Positions 46,971 through 57,088 of a DNA stretch of 64,000 nt are shown in pieces; positions within the stretch are counted from its first letter, which is position 1; each line of letters starts with the position of its first letter. This DNA comes from Rotaria sp. Silwood1 (taxonomy: Eukaryota; Rotifera; Eurotatoria; Philodinida; Philodinidae). The stretch spans positions 254,642 to 318,641 of the forward strand of contig CAJNOP010000100.1 in the NCBI GenBank assembly GCA_905250075.1. The letters are read 5' to 3'. Made by a program: the position numbers and the translations under genes. A model generated the notes under the pieces. It was not told the origin of the DNA. It was given only the letters and a program-made list of their open reading frames with translations, and did not search any database.

Positions 46971-48777
46971 ATGGAATACTTACCATTCAACGAAATTGAC
47001 GATATTGATTTACCAACGTCATTCAATTCCAGTGATTGGGGTGAGTAAGCCAGCATTCTATCAATTACACAAATATTTTATTACGTTGCTAGTGAATACC
47101 ATTGACACTAATCCAATATCGAACATCGGTACAGGGAAGCTCACCTTAGAAAAAAAACGCACTGTTTATTATTTTTTGTAGACGACGATGATCTCCGCTC
47201 GGCCATTGATAACTCGTCGTTATCAAATGATTTCGGTGATCTGAAAGGTAGCAATAGTGATAGTACTTTTTCGACAGGAATACAATAGATTTGACCGAGA
47301 ATTTGTTTTTGTTTTGACCATTGATTTCTTTGGCGAAGAATGGTACTTTTTTTGCAGATATCGATCTCGATGAATTGTCTGCTTTTACACTACCCATTGA
47401 TGCGAACGTGTCAAAATCACAAGAGGCACCGATACATTCAAACGATGAGACGGTTTCAACACCAGTCGATACATACGACAAGCATGATCAGCATGTTTGT
47501 CCTACTAATGAAAAACAAGAAGTCATAATCAAATCAACGGTAAACCAATTTAGAATATATTTTTCACGACCAGTAAAGTTTGTTGTCGATGACAGGATGT
47601 CGTAGAACCTCCAAATTTCTTTGGCAGTTCTCAAGAAGAAATCATTCACGTTAATATAGAAAATCCAATCACCGTACGTGTACAGCCTTGTTCCGACCAG
47701 CATGTGCGGTACGAAAAGGATAATCAAAAATCACTACGCTACACCAAAGCGGCTGATGGTAAGCACATTCGAATCGATGTGAGTATTTGTCAAATCGATC
47801 AAATTCTTTCATCATTGTTGTCTCTTCATTAAAACATTAAGCTTTCTAAACTATCTGATCTTTGGAATTTTTGTCACGAAAACGGATACGTTCCTTGGAT
47901 ACGAATTACACGCACAACTGTTGGGGACTCTGGCATTATCTTCTGTCACCTATATCCAATATGGATAAAGAGCAGAAAAGCTAAAGTCCATGATGGTTCA
48001 ATATATATTAAAATAGCTGAAGACGATATGTTCAAAGGATATCTTGAGTAGGTTATTGTCAAATATAATGACGATGCTCAATTCTCTGTTTGTAGAATCG
48101 AAAATTTAGTCATGATTACAGTCAAGCAAGACAAGCTTGAAACGATTAATAGATTTGCTATTTATAATCCGTCGAAGGCCGTATTCACGGGTAACCCAGA
48201 ATACCCATTAGTTTTTCTTTTAAGTCTTTCATTTCATCATGATAACAGAGACTCACTACACATGCACAACCAATGCGAAAGATATGATCGAGTATTATCA
48301 TCTTGATCAATCGATAATGCGTTTCCAGATAATGCTTATTAATGCAAATAACATGCTCATTCCAACGAATTGTTGCTGTCAAACAGTAACACTAACGGAA
48401 TATAGAGGTAAATAGTATCTCGTGCAGTTAAGACACTAAACGGCATGATGGTACGTATCATTATTTTCAACTTTGCAGGAAGCAAGCCTCAACAGTCCAG
48501 TTCCGAAACAGTTGAACATCTATCAATCGATGATCGTGCTGGTACATGTCAATCTGTTCAACAGACTCAACCACGGACTCGAAAATATAAAGCAAGTGAA
48601 AAACAAGCGCAACTATCACCAGTAAGATTTTTAGTGATTGCATTTATTTCATATTGCTGGTCAGTCTCGTATAACGCTCGTCTTTTGATTTTTCTTTTTC
48701 TCATTCAGACGGAGCCAAAGAAAGCCAAGATGTCACGGAAACCATCTCTCTCGTTGAAAAAATCAGGCCATATCTAA
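46971..48777 (+). CDS. Rel-homology-like transcription factor, nine exons
   Basis: Exons: 46971-47040, 47182-47247, 47358-47539, 47596-47778, 47842-48047, 48096-48190, 48249-48407, 48479-48621 and 48709-48777. Every junction is GT-AG and all phases agree, giving 390 aa; introns are 48-141 nt. The N-terminus is acidic (NEIDDIDLPTSF, DLRSAIDNSSL, DIDLDELSAF), like an activation domain. The centre resembles an RHD-N fold: ITVRVQPCSDQHVRYEKDNQ (family RxRYxxE or NFAT-type RAHYETEGS), then SLRYTKAADGKHIRIDL, GYVPWIRITRTTV, YLEIENLVMITVKQDKLE (cf. FxNLGIxxVxKK), and SIMRFQIMLINANN. The C-terminus is basic (EPKKAKMSRKPSLSLKK), a likely nuclear signal. The match is by pattern; another p53-like beta-sandwich family is possible. 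AATAAA-type signals follow at about 48920. Confidence 0.7.
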
Positions 48778-49387
48778 TTATGAAACATGCGAACTGTGTA
48801 TCAATACACTCAATATATTCGTGAGCAGTTAATATTATAATCGAGAAATCTAGGAAACAACTCCTAAAATAAATGTACCATTATTAACAGCTTGTACCTT
48901 GTTGTAATCTGTCTTGATTTAAAATAAAATTTAATATTCTTTGTGATCATATCAATATTCTTGTTCTCATGAATTAGGCTCTTTTAGTAATAGCTGGCAT
49001 TGTGGTGAGGAAGACGGGGTAAAGCCGCCGAATTCTGTCCGGCCTTACTCCGTCTTTCTCATCTCAAGACAGATTCCGACGAAGAAACTCATCTCATGAT
49101 TCGCTTCATGAACGTGTGTACGTGTCACCGACTTTCGCTTACCGGGGATATCTCTAATGAGATGTCTACAGGGTCCTGCTGTTATTTGTAATTGTGGGAG
49201 GCGCCTCTGAGCTGCCGGTAGCCACCGTGATTTAGTGCCGGATTAATCACTCATTCGCAGAACGGTCAAGTCCGGAGTTCACGGAAAAAAGATCAATGTA
49301 AAAGTAAAAAAAGATATGTTCTCCTTTTCTATTGCTAAATGACTTTACCCCGTCTTCCTTGAGGAAAAATCAGGCCATATCTAATTA
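48758..49387. repeat. Direct repeat of the gene's 3' end around an inserted block
   Basis: The last codons and stop of the Rel-like gene (AATCAGGCCATATCTAATTA, ending at 48780) recur exactly at 49365-49387. The identity is 23 bp, then stops. The duplication brackets the inverted-repeat element at 49010-49360. Confidence 0.75.
49010..49360. mobile_element. Short TIR element with GC-rich interior
   Basis: Ends AGGAAGACGGGGTAAAG and CTTTACCCCGTCTTCCT are 17-bp perfect inverted repeats; a related copy, TATCCCGTCTTCCTCG, sits at about 49509. The interior (49160-49290) is GC-rich and complex (GGAGGCGCCTCTGAGCTGCC, GGTAGCCACCGTGATTTAGT), unlike the simple-motif elements elsewhere here. No frame longer than about 30 codons. 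Confidence 0.65.
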
Positions 49388-51216
49388 ATCCAAAGAATAT
49401 TAGGTATGACACCACTGATGTATCGCTTTGACTCGTTGCGGTCATAGACTATGGCGAAAAATTCAACTGACGCTGACTATTATGGTTGTGTCGCATGCTC
49501 GACGCTTTTATCCCGTCTTCCTCGATCAATACTATGGTAACAACAATCTCATTCGTCTTTAATGGCTGATGGATAATCTGAAGGACATGAACTAGCAAAC
49601 TTAAACATTTTTTGAGGTGTACATATTGCTGACTTTATCTTGTTTTCGCTTTTTTTTCATTAAATTTGCATCGACATAGAATGACAATGAATCAGTGATC
49701 TCTCGTAAATTAGAGTGATCCCTTATGAAATTTGTTTTTTTAACTTGCAACTATTTGTCCATATGCTTTATATCATTATTTGCTATTCTTGAGGGTGTGG
49801 GTGTGGGTGTGGATGTGGGTGTGAGTGTGGGGTGTGGGTGTGGGTGTGAGTGTGGGGTGTGGGTGTGGGTGTGGGTGTGCGAGCAGAGAAAAACACCCAC
49901 ACCCTGAAAATCGATTTTCCTCAATATTTAACTCAACAATAGTTCATTGTTTTTCCTAATGAATGTGTTAAATTCACAGTATTCTCTTACTAGTAGACGA
50001 TAGGAATTCTCAGGAGCTTGATGATTTGAAGCGTACATTCTTGTGTCTATTCGATAACCTGATATGTTTTAATAATTATAATGAAACTACCGAAGTGGAT
50101 GCATAAATTGTATCTTCAACGATCATCAACAGATATTTTTTTGTAAAAATATATACCAAAAGAAAAATATCTAAAATGCTCAGACATAGTTCCTTCTATT
50201 TAATTTGAAGGAAAGTCTTTATTTCAAGTATTCATTGATGTATCTTTTATCCTTTTGTTCACAGTAAAAAACATTTGAATACGAACATATGTGTATGTTC
50301 AATTGGACCAACAACTAAAGTTGAATACAATAAACGTTCACATTAATTTTGTATGTGACTGCAGAGGTGGTGGAGCCCTTAGACTTGCAGAGACTGAGAC
50401 ATTTGAAGAAACTTTATAGATCTCATTCTGAGTTTATATTTGGTAAGCGAAAATCCTTTGAACAACAGTTATCTCACGCATTGCTAAATGCTACGTTCAG
50501 CCAGATTTAGATGGCGCATGTATATGACCGTATTATTTTGAAACATTTCAGCCCATAGTCGGGAAGTCCTTAGACTCGACAAGGCTAAACTCAGTCTATT
50601 TTTGTGAAAGACAGCCTTCGACAGTATGAAGAAAGATTGAATAAATAGTTGTTTGTTGTCACGAACAAAGCGAAGATTTAAATGCCTTCAGTGACAGTCA
50701 CTATCACAAATTCTGGGACAAATCTACGCTTATGTTGGATGACACCATAAAGAGTAAGCGTTAAAACAAAATTTAGTAATTCATTTTATCGTCTAGTGTC
50801 TTACAAAACAGTAGGTAGTTTGACAATATCGTAACGCTAGATAGGTTAGAAAATCTTACTTAAAGTCTTTTCGTACATAAGCCGCTACTGAATCGCATCT
50901 TGCTTGTTGCACAGCAGACAACAACCTTATCAAACAATTCTTAGCACTTTGAGGTTACAGGCAGAATACACTTTCTGAGCTCATCCATGGCAATTTAAAC
51001 TCATTTTTCGTTAATTTTTGATTAGAAAGAATCCCAAAAACATTCTTGAAAGCAGAAATCTATCCCTTCGCTCCCTTCATAAATTTGCCACTATTCTAAG
51101 TAGCTCTTTCTTTCATCGCCATTTGCAAGTTTTTTTAGCCTACTTTAAATGGACTTTTCTCCACTGTCTCTGTGACTGTCTAATTTCAAACGCTATAGAA
51201 TTTATTGTAGCTTAAG
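49388..51216. other. Intergenic, no supported gene
   Basis: Contains a telomere-like hairpin (49792-49906). The frames at 49725-49907 and 51018-51215 are a repeat artefact and a hydrophobic chance frame respectively. Confidence 0.5.
49792..49906. repeat. Telomere-like hairpin, best-preserved G arm
   Basis: G-rich arm of about 85 bp with GGTGTGGGTGTGGGTGTGGA and two copies of GTGAGTGTGGGGTGTGGG (49795-49879), spacer GCGAGCAGAGAAAAA, and a short C-rich arm CACCCACACCCTG. The outer ends (AGGGTGTGGGTG, CACCCACACCCT) are perfect inverted repeats. The G arm is about seven times longer than the C arm, so expansion looks one-sided. Confidence 0.85.
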
Positions 51217-51270
51217 AGTGTGGGTGTTTGTGAAAAGAAGACAAGCATCCACACTCATACCCCATACCTA
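51217..51270. repeat. Telomere-like hairpin
   Basis: GAGTGTGGGTGTTTG, purine spacer TGAAAAGAAGACAA, then CATCCACACTCATACCCC. It lies 155 bp beyond the stop of the kinase/adenylyltransferase gene. Confidence 0.75.
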
Positions 51271-51424
51271 CACAAATATTTGTACATCTTCCAGAACTTC
51301 ATCAAATCACAACTTGTATACATATGTAAAGATGAAAAACCATTCTCAGCAATGTGTTCGATAAAGATACTTGAAGGATGCATACAATTTCGATAGAAAA
51401 CAAAAACTTTAACAAAAACTTGAT

Positions 51425-53173
51425 CTATCTGAACCAATGTCCTATATTGTGTTCCAAAATGTAATCAATACAAGAAGTTGGAACAAGATCTCGAAGACAC
51501 TGGCGCACATCTACATGATTCGAAGTAGCATTCACGAGAAGTTGTCGAATTTGGGTCGAACTTCGCATTTCACCTGTCCAACGTGCGATCCAAATCAGTC
51601 GCTCTCTGTTGTCTGGTGTTGTATTTGCAAGAAAGTCTTTCCATGGAGTTTCACTATCATATCCAGGTCGATCGACAACTGCAAGTGGATATTGCATAGA
51701 AACTCTTCTTGTATTATTTTCAATAGCATCGGTACCACAAATATGAACGACTGAAATGTTGAATTCTTCGCCAAAGAGATTGTTCAGTTCCTGTAAAATA
51801 GCTTGTGAGAGTTTGTTCGGCGAGCAATAACTTCGATTGACCATCCAACGAGTGCCTTCTGTGGCAAGTAAGAGCAAAGCTTCTCTGTGTGCATCGGGTA
51901 GATTTTTTCCTCGTAATTTTTTCGTCACCCAACTCGCAGCCGATGGACAAAAGTAACCTCCAAGAATTTCGAAGTTGTACGGTGGCTTCTCGAGAACTTC
52001 TGCAACAAAATCAATTACTGCAAGATGATTCAAATGAATTGGACAAAAGCTACCACCATAGACAAGAATCGCATTCTTTTTCTTGCTGTCAACATTCGTG
52101 GGACGATTGATCTTGTCTAAAGGTATTTTACTTCCACAGGGAAATCTGACCAATGGTGATGCCCAGGCACCGCAATGTGTCAACAGCCTCCTGAGACATT
52201 CAACAGTCTGTGATCTCCAATGATCGTATCCAATGTCGACGATGCATCGAAGGAGTCTGACAAGATTATAGAGCTCGAAGCGGATCTCATATCCATCAAT
52301 AGAACCTCCAATAGCTTCATAATATGCTTGAATGAACTTATGCGGCATTGTATGTATATCAAATTCGTACGGACCAAAAAATGGACTTCCATCAAACATG
52401 ACCATGTTGCCTGTTTCGTCAAAGGACCAATTTCTGTCATTTAAGTCACCATGAAGAAGGCATGGTTGAATTTGAGCTTGAATTGTTTTGAGAAACCATG
52501 GCACGTGTGGAATAAGTCGATCACAAAGCAAAATTAACTCCATATTTTTGTTATAAGAATTGATAAAATCAGTGTCACATTTCATTCTCAATAAGACTGG
52601 TTTTAAACGTTGTTCGAGGTAAAAACTACACCAGTCACTGTTCCAAGCATTTTCTTGTTCGGTATGTATATAAAAATTGTTAATATGAAATCCAAATAGA
52701 CCACTATTGACAGATAATTTATGCTTCTCTGCTGATATCTGATGCATTTTGACTACTGCTTGGGCAAATCTACGATATTGTTCATCCGTTTTCTTCTGCT
52801 TAGTGCTTGTCATTGGTATGTATTCAGCAAGAAACCAGCCACCTTGATTGTAGTTGTCAATTTCATAAAGATTCCCACTGACAATAGGTTGAGGAATACG
52901 AATGAGTGGTGTACATACCTCACGAAGTGCATGGGAACCAATGAGCTCAGCTTCGAACATTTGTTTGGCATGTATATTGAGATTGATTTTAACAAAAAAT
53001 ACATGTGGACTTCTATCATTATTCTCTTGAGAATTGATTTTGATCATAAATGAATGATTTATATAACCACCGGATATGGATTTGATTGTAAATTCATCTT
53101 TATCATCGGATGAAATGATTGGTGTCGACGAAGAAAGAATTTGAGTTCGAAATGAAGACGATTTTTTCAGCAT
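51425..53173 (-). CDS. Fructosamine-kinase-like / NMN-adenylyltransferase-like fusion protein
   Basis: A 582-aa intronless frame; the first ATG in frame is at 53173. N-terminal domain (about 25-340), fructosamine/ketosamine-3-kinase type of the APH fold: nucleotide loop SISGGYINHSF, Lys in FFVKIN, catalytic LLHGDLNDRNW (about 239-249; family HGDLxxxN) and metal-binding Asp in MFDGSPFFGPYEFD. C-terminal domain (about 365-582), NMN/NaMN adenylyltransferase type: YGGSFCPIHLNHL (GxFxPxHxxH, about 372-384), YFCPS...KK...AHR as in animal NMNAT, ICGTDAIE, and RSSTQIRQLL (family SSTxIR, about 537-546), ending with LRDLVPTSCIDYILEHN. All key motifs of both enzymes are present, so both could be active. 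The pairing recalls bacterial NadR (NMNAT plus riboside kinase) but with an unrelated kinase. No signal peptide; probably cytosolic or nuclear. Confidence 0.88.
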   Translation of the reverse strand: MLKKSSSFRTQILSSSTPIISSDDKDEFTIKSISGGYINHSFMIKINSQENNDRSPHVFFVKINLNIHAKQMFEAELIGSHALREVCTPLIRIPQPIVSGNLYEIDNYNQGGWFLAEYIPMTSTKQKKTDEQYRRFAQAVVKMHQISAEKHKLSVNSGLFGFHINNFYIHTEQENAWNSDWCSFYLEQRLKPVLLRMKCDTDFINSYNKNMELILLCDRLIPHVPWFLKTIQAQIQPCLLHGDLNDRNWSFDETGNMVMFDGSPFFGPYEFDIHTMPHKFIQAYYEAIGGSIDGYEIRFELYNLVRLLRCIVDIGYDHWRSQTVECLRRLLTHCGAWASPLVRFPCGSKIPLDKINRPTNVDSKKKNAILVYGGSFCPIHLNHLAVIDFVAEVLEKPPYNFEILGGYFCPSAASWVTKKLRGKNLPDAHREALLLLATEGTRWMVNRSYCSPNKLSQAILQELNNLFGEEFNISVVHICGTDAIENNTRRVSMQYPLAVVDRPGYDSETPWKDFLANTTPDNRERLIWIARWTGEMRSSTQIRQLLVNATSNHVDVRQCLRDLVPTSCIDYILEHNIGHWFR

Positions 53174-53704
53174 CTCTTGCACATGTTGAACACTTCAAAT
53201 AATTGATATGTAATAAAGAAAAATGTATTTACTATGAATATATCAAACCTGATTTGTACATCGGTCTTTCTCAATCGATTTAAAGTAGAATTGTTGCAGT
53301 GTGCCAAACCTACACAAGAACTTTTCAATGCATAGAAACAAGTACTTTGGAAATTTAGGACAAGTTCGTTACGGAAGAATGGTTAACTTTATTTTCTACA
53401 CAAACTCTTCACTTAATCTGAGAGCTATCCAACGAAGCAGGTTCTGTTATATTGACAGTAAATCATGCGTAGAATTTTCAAACTCCTTAAAAAGTCGATT
53501 TTATTTTAGTTATTTAACAAACAGAATATCGTAGATTTAGAGCATTTGAACTGAATCAACCAAGTCAATCTCATCATTTGATTTCGACTTATATGGTTCG
53601 ATGCAAGCTACTATTTTATGTTTTGTGTAAGCTATCAAACGATACATTCGAATATAAGATTATGAAAATCTTAGACCATGGATATCTACAGCTCGTTTTG
53701 ACTT

Positions 53705-53893
53705 CTAACCCAATTGAGAAAATAGTCTTATAGATTTTTCACTCTTCATTTGTATAGTAGAGACTTCAGACAGACACTGTGTTGGTTGATCGTATGTATT
53801 ACCTTCGCGATCTTTGACGTCAACATCCAGCTGATTACATTCGTCACCAAAGTTCTTGTTTGCTTCTGATACCTTGCTCAAAACACGAGCCAT
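53705..53893 (-). CDS. Possible small protein, 62 aa, unknown
   Basis: ATG 53893 to a stop at 53705: MARVLSKVSEANKNF, then an acidic soluble middle (LDVDVKDREGNTYDQ) and a serine-rich end. The balanced composition looks protein-like. It could be a small gene or a single exon of a larger one; I found no clear splice partner. Confidence 0.3.
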   Translation of the reverse strand: MARVLSKVSEANKNFGDECNQLDVDVKDREGNTYDQPTQCLSEVSTIQMKSEKSIRLFSQLG

Positions 53894-54271
53894 AGATGAA
53901 GTTACTGATGAAATATTGAAAATTGAAAGTAAAAGTACACGATATTCGACAGATAATGTTTCACTCGCCTTTTGATAATGCGAAGTTATTCGTCGCTGGT
54001 ATCTATATTCTACGTTTTGAATATGACGTGATTGATGAAATCATTTAAATACAAAATTGTGCAATAACTAACATCATAACGTCATTCTGATGTTGTTTTC
54101 GCCAATCTGGTATCTAACGACAAAAAAACAAAGAACGAAAATTACTTAAGTATGATTCTTGTAGTCCTTTTTTTCAGATTACATTCCTAGACACATGTAG
54201 TCCGAAAAAAGTATTCATACATCTAATTGTATTTTATTTTCTCCAGGAAAGATCCATACCTTGATTTTCAT

Positions 54272-54443
54272 ATGGGTGTGGGTGTGGGTGTGTGAGTGTG
54301 GGTGTGGTTCTGAACAGGAATTAGATAAAACGAACGCCTACACACCCACACCCACCCCACACCCACCCCACAGCCACAGCCACACCACAGCCACAGCCAC
54401 ACCACACACCCACCCACACCCACACCCCACACCCACACACCCT
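54272..54443. repeat. Telomere-like hairpin with variant C arm
   Basis: G-rich arm ATGGGTGTGGGTGTGGGTGT plus GTGAGTGTGGGTGTGG (54272-54308), spacer about 40 nt (TTCTGAACAGGAATTAGATA...), then a C-rich arm of about 100 bp (54345-54441) with ACCCACACCCACCCC and a block of GCCACAGCCACACCACA repeats. TTCAT occurs just outside both ends and may be a short target duplication. Here the C arm is the long one. Confidence 0.85.
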
Positions 54444-55253
54444 TCATTGTAACACGGCTTATATTAATTTGCATGAAAGTTATGGGTGTTAGCATTCTTT
54501 TTTTTCCTCGAATCACACTCACAGCGTTCGTTTACATGAGAGAAAAAAAGAACTTTGCTTCTGAAATAAACATGACTCAGTTTTCACTTCATATGTCAAC
54601 AAAGTGTCATTGAAAAAACATATTGTGGAAGAAAGCTGAAAGTGGAGTTGGACATATTTCAAGCATAGTTGGAAAAAAGAAGTTGACGTCAGCATTTATA
54701 AGAATGCTTTGCTGATGAAATCTCATCAATGTTAACTTTTTAAAATGTGGACATGATGTATTTCGGGCTTTCGCTCTTGTTGATCTGTCTCATGTAAGTT
54801 CAGTCTTCGAAACACACATATGACTATATAAGAGAGCATAAGTTATCTGACTGTTACCATAAAAATTCGGTGAAAAGGTGGCAAGATAAACAAAATTCAA
54901 CGTTTCTCTTTAGATTAAATGCAATTTTACTAACTGAGGATGAGCAGATTTCAAATAAGGATAATTAATACATAGGTCCATAGAAAAGTTTTTTTCAGGA
55001 TGTAGGTGAGGGTATCAGAGCTTGCTAATGGAACTAAAGTGATCAAAGGTACTAAAGAAATCCAAAGGACTAAAGGGATAACTTGAAGTATCGAACAGTA
55101 AAACAGGACAAATTTTATTATTGGTGGATCCTTTTTCGTTAACTATTAATATTAACGCACTAAATAACCCACTGAACTTGCTAACATACAATATTCAATT
55201 ATCACAATTGATCCATCTCGTATAGCTATATTTGTGCGCTATTTTGTTGAAGT

Positions 55254-55898
55254 TTGAGAAGTGATGAGCAGCAAAAAAAACCCAATCATCCTGACGTGAA
55301 TCTGCTTATCGCTGAACTTGAAAATCTGACTGATGATGGTGACACAGAATTCATACCGGATGATGTGCTTGAAAAATGCACAGAGGCTTTGGCAGTATTA
55401 TCGATTGATGGACGCGAAGATTATATCGACCTGATTTCCAAGCCAAGGGACCACGCCGATGCTGACCGTCTTGTAGCGAAGATTAAAGAAGTGCATTTAG
55501 AGCTCGGTGGTAGTGCTCTCGATCGAAAAGGTTTTGCACGCGATGTATTCTCAATACGCCATCAATGGATCGTTTCGGCACAACAATACTACTCATTTAT
55601 CGACTATTATGATAATCCAATCAAACCTAATGCCGTTTTTAAACTAATTGAATGGACAGTTTTTCCGACTAATTTCAAAGGTGGCTTTGCGCCTGCATAT
55701 CATCTAGAACGTAGCTACAGTAAGAAATTTGGCTTTATCTACATGTTGGGACGCAAATTTTATCCCCATTATCACGAATCGTTGGTTAATTTTGATGATC
55801 AGTGTCCATCATATATGGAACTCAAGGCGCTTATTATTGGTGACCTGACGGGTGAAGCACCACTTGCATTCATCGTTGCTTCCGGCTATCGAGAGTGA
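55254..55898 (+). CDS. Unknown soluble protein, 5' end apparently frameshifted
   Basis: The open frame has no in-frame ATG at its start. An ATG at 55264 (MSSKK...) lies one frame off and is joined by a run of eight A at 55273-55280; one extra A would connect it to the long frame. So this is a one-base deletion, a sequencing error, or a missing upstream exon. The protein of about 210 aa has an acidic helical N-terminus (VNLLIAELENLTDDGDTE, VLEKCTEALAVLSIDG) and an aromatic-rich C-terminal half (IRHQWIVSAQQYYSFIDYYD, WTVFPTNFKGGFAPAYHLER, YMLGRKFYPHYHESLVNFDD), ending LTGEAPLAFIVASGYRE. I do not recognise the family. Protein-like composition over 200 codons argues for a real or recently real gene. 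Confidence 0.6.
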   Translation: MRSDEQQKKPNHPDVNLLIAELENLTDDGDTEFIPDDVLEKCTEALAVLSIDGREDYIDLISKPRDHADADRLVAKIKEVHLELGGSALDRKGFARDVFSIRHQWIVSAQQYYSFIDYYDNPIKPNAVFKLIEWTVFPTNFKGGFAPAYHLERSYSKKFGFIYMLGRKFYPHYHESLVNFDDQCPSYMELKALIIGDLTGEAPLAFIVASGYRE

Positions 55899-56158
55899 CG
55901 AAGGACGTCGGTAAGGAAAAGCAGCTCATACTCATCCTTAAGTTCCTCGACAAATGATTGCTTGACTTTTATTTTAAAACGGATATTAGTTAAAATTTCA
56001 AACAAAAGAATGTTCTCAATGAAATATTTCATGTTTCAAATAGATATGACAACGTCGTTGTTCATTTCTATCTATATTTGTGCTCCTATTTGCTCCTGTC
56101 CTTCTAATCCTTCGTGATAGTTCAAACATTTTTATTTTGAAAATAATAATGCTTCTTT

Positions 56159-56436
56159 GGGTGCGTGTGGTTTGGGTGTTGGTATGAGTGGGTGTGGGTG
56201 TGAGTGTGTGGATGTGAGTAGAGGTGGCCATGGGTGTGGGTGAGTGTGGGTGAAGGTGGGTATGGGCGTAGGTGTGGGTGTAGCTGAGCGTGAGCGTGAT
56301 TGTAGATGTGTGGTTGGTGCTGCTGTGGGAAAAAACCGACACCGCACCCGTGCCCACACACAACCACATCCTCGCCTACACCGGCACCGACACCCACACC
56401 TACATCCCACACCCACCCACACCCACACCCACACCT
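56159..56436. repeat. Largest telomere-like hairpin
   Basis: A G-rich arm of about 165 bp (56159-56325: GGGTGTGGGTGTGAGTGTGT, GTGGGTGAAGGTGGGTATGG and similar), spacer TGCTGTGGGAAAAAACC, then a C-rich arm of about 95 bp (GACACCGCACCCGTGCCCAC through CCCACACCCACCCACACCCA). The predicted frames on both strands here (Ser/His/Pro/Thr- or Val/Gly-rich) are translations of the repeat, not genes. Confidence 0.9.
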
Positions 56437-57088
56437 TGTTGTTTCATACACTATGAGAACGCTGGGGAAGATAAACTGAATTGTGTGAAAGCATTTTTGC
56501 AAACACCTGTATGTAAACAAAGTCACGATGTGATTGATGAGTTGATTCGAATGCTTTCGAAAACGTTTCTTATTTAGTATCAACAATAATTTATTGAAAA
56601 TATGTTGAAAAAAGAACTTTGATAAGAAAATCATCTTAACAGGATAGAAAAAGAAAAAAAGCAATCATTCATATGGGCAAATTGCGCTCGTATTGTACTG
56701 TTGGATCGTCAACAGTAAAACGTTTATATCTCAGCTTCCATTCAACGGATTTTGATAATTTTTTTAAACTGCTTACTCTCTAGGTCATCTACCAAAGATA
56801 CTATTAAGTTTTGAAGCTGGTATCGCTGTAGGATTTTCAAGAGAAAGATGAAAGAAATCACTGAGTTTCACCCACCCAATCGAGAAAAAAATCGCTTTTC
56901 TCTGTCATAACTTTCATGGGACCAAATTAATTGTTTAGAGCTATTTTGTAACCAAGGCTTTCCTCTTTCTGACTATAAAAGTTAAATATAGCTTCGAATT
57001 CAATATATCCATCAAATATTGCAAAAACTGCATAAACACACTAACGGGCCATTTTAGGTCCTGACAGATTGAATTTAAGCTACTAAGG
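56437..57088. other. Intergenic, nothing recognised
   Basis: AT-rich spacer between two telomere-like repeats; no frame above about 70 codons and no repeat structure noticed. Confidence 0.5.

Larger units (their letters stand above)
53174..55250. other. Intergenic; one weak small ORF and one hairpin
   Basis: No supported gene apart from the uncertain small frame at 53705-53893. The frame at 53301-53534 (+) has no domain. The AT-rich stretch 54450-55250 holds one stray G-rich scrap (GGATGTAGGTGAGGGT at about 55000) without a C arm. Confidence 0.5.

Noticed and set aside
49180..49290. Possible tRNA-derived (SINE-like) promoter boxes in the GC-rich core
   Set aside because: GGTCAAGTCC only loosely resembles box B and no convincing box A lies at the right distance; no cloverleaf could be drawn.
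49725..49907. Frame with Val/Gly/Cys repeats
   Set aside because: Repeat translation only.
52180..53053. Opposite-strand frames of 60-100 codons over the kinase domain
   Set aside because: Shadows of the fusion gene, which has complete catalytic motifs on the minus strand.
54261..54522. Frames resembling low-complexity proteins
   Set aside because: Repeat translation only.
56016..56664. Several long frames on both strands (up to 180 codons) rich in His/Thr/Pro or Val/Gly/Cys
   Set aside because: They are translations of the telomere-like repeat, which lacks stops in most frames; no unique protein sequence.
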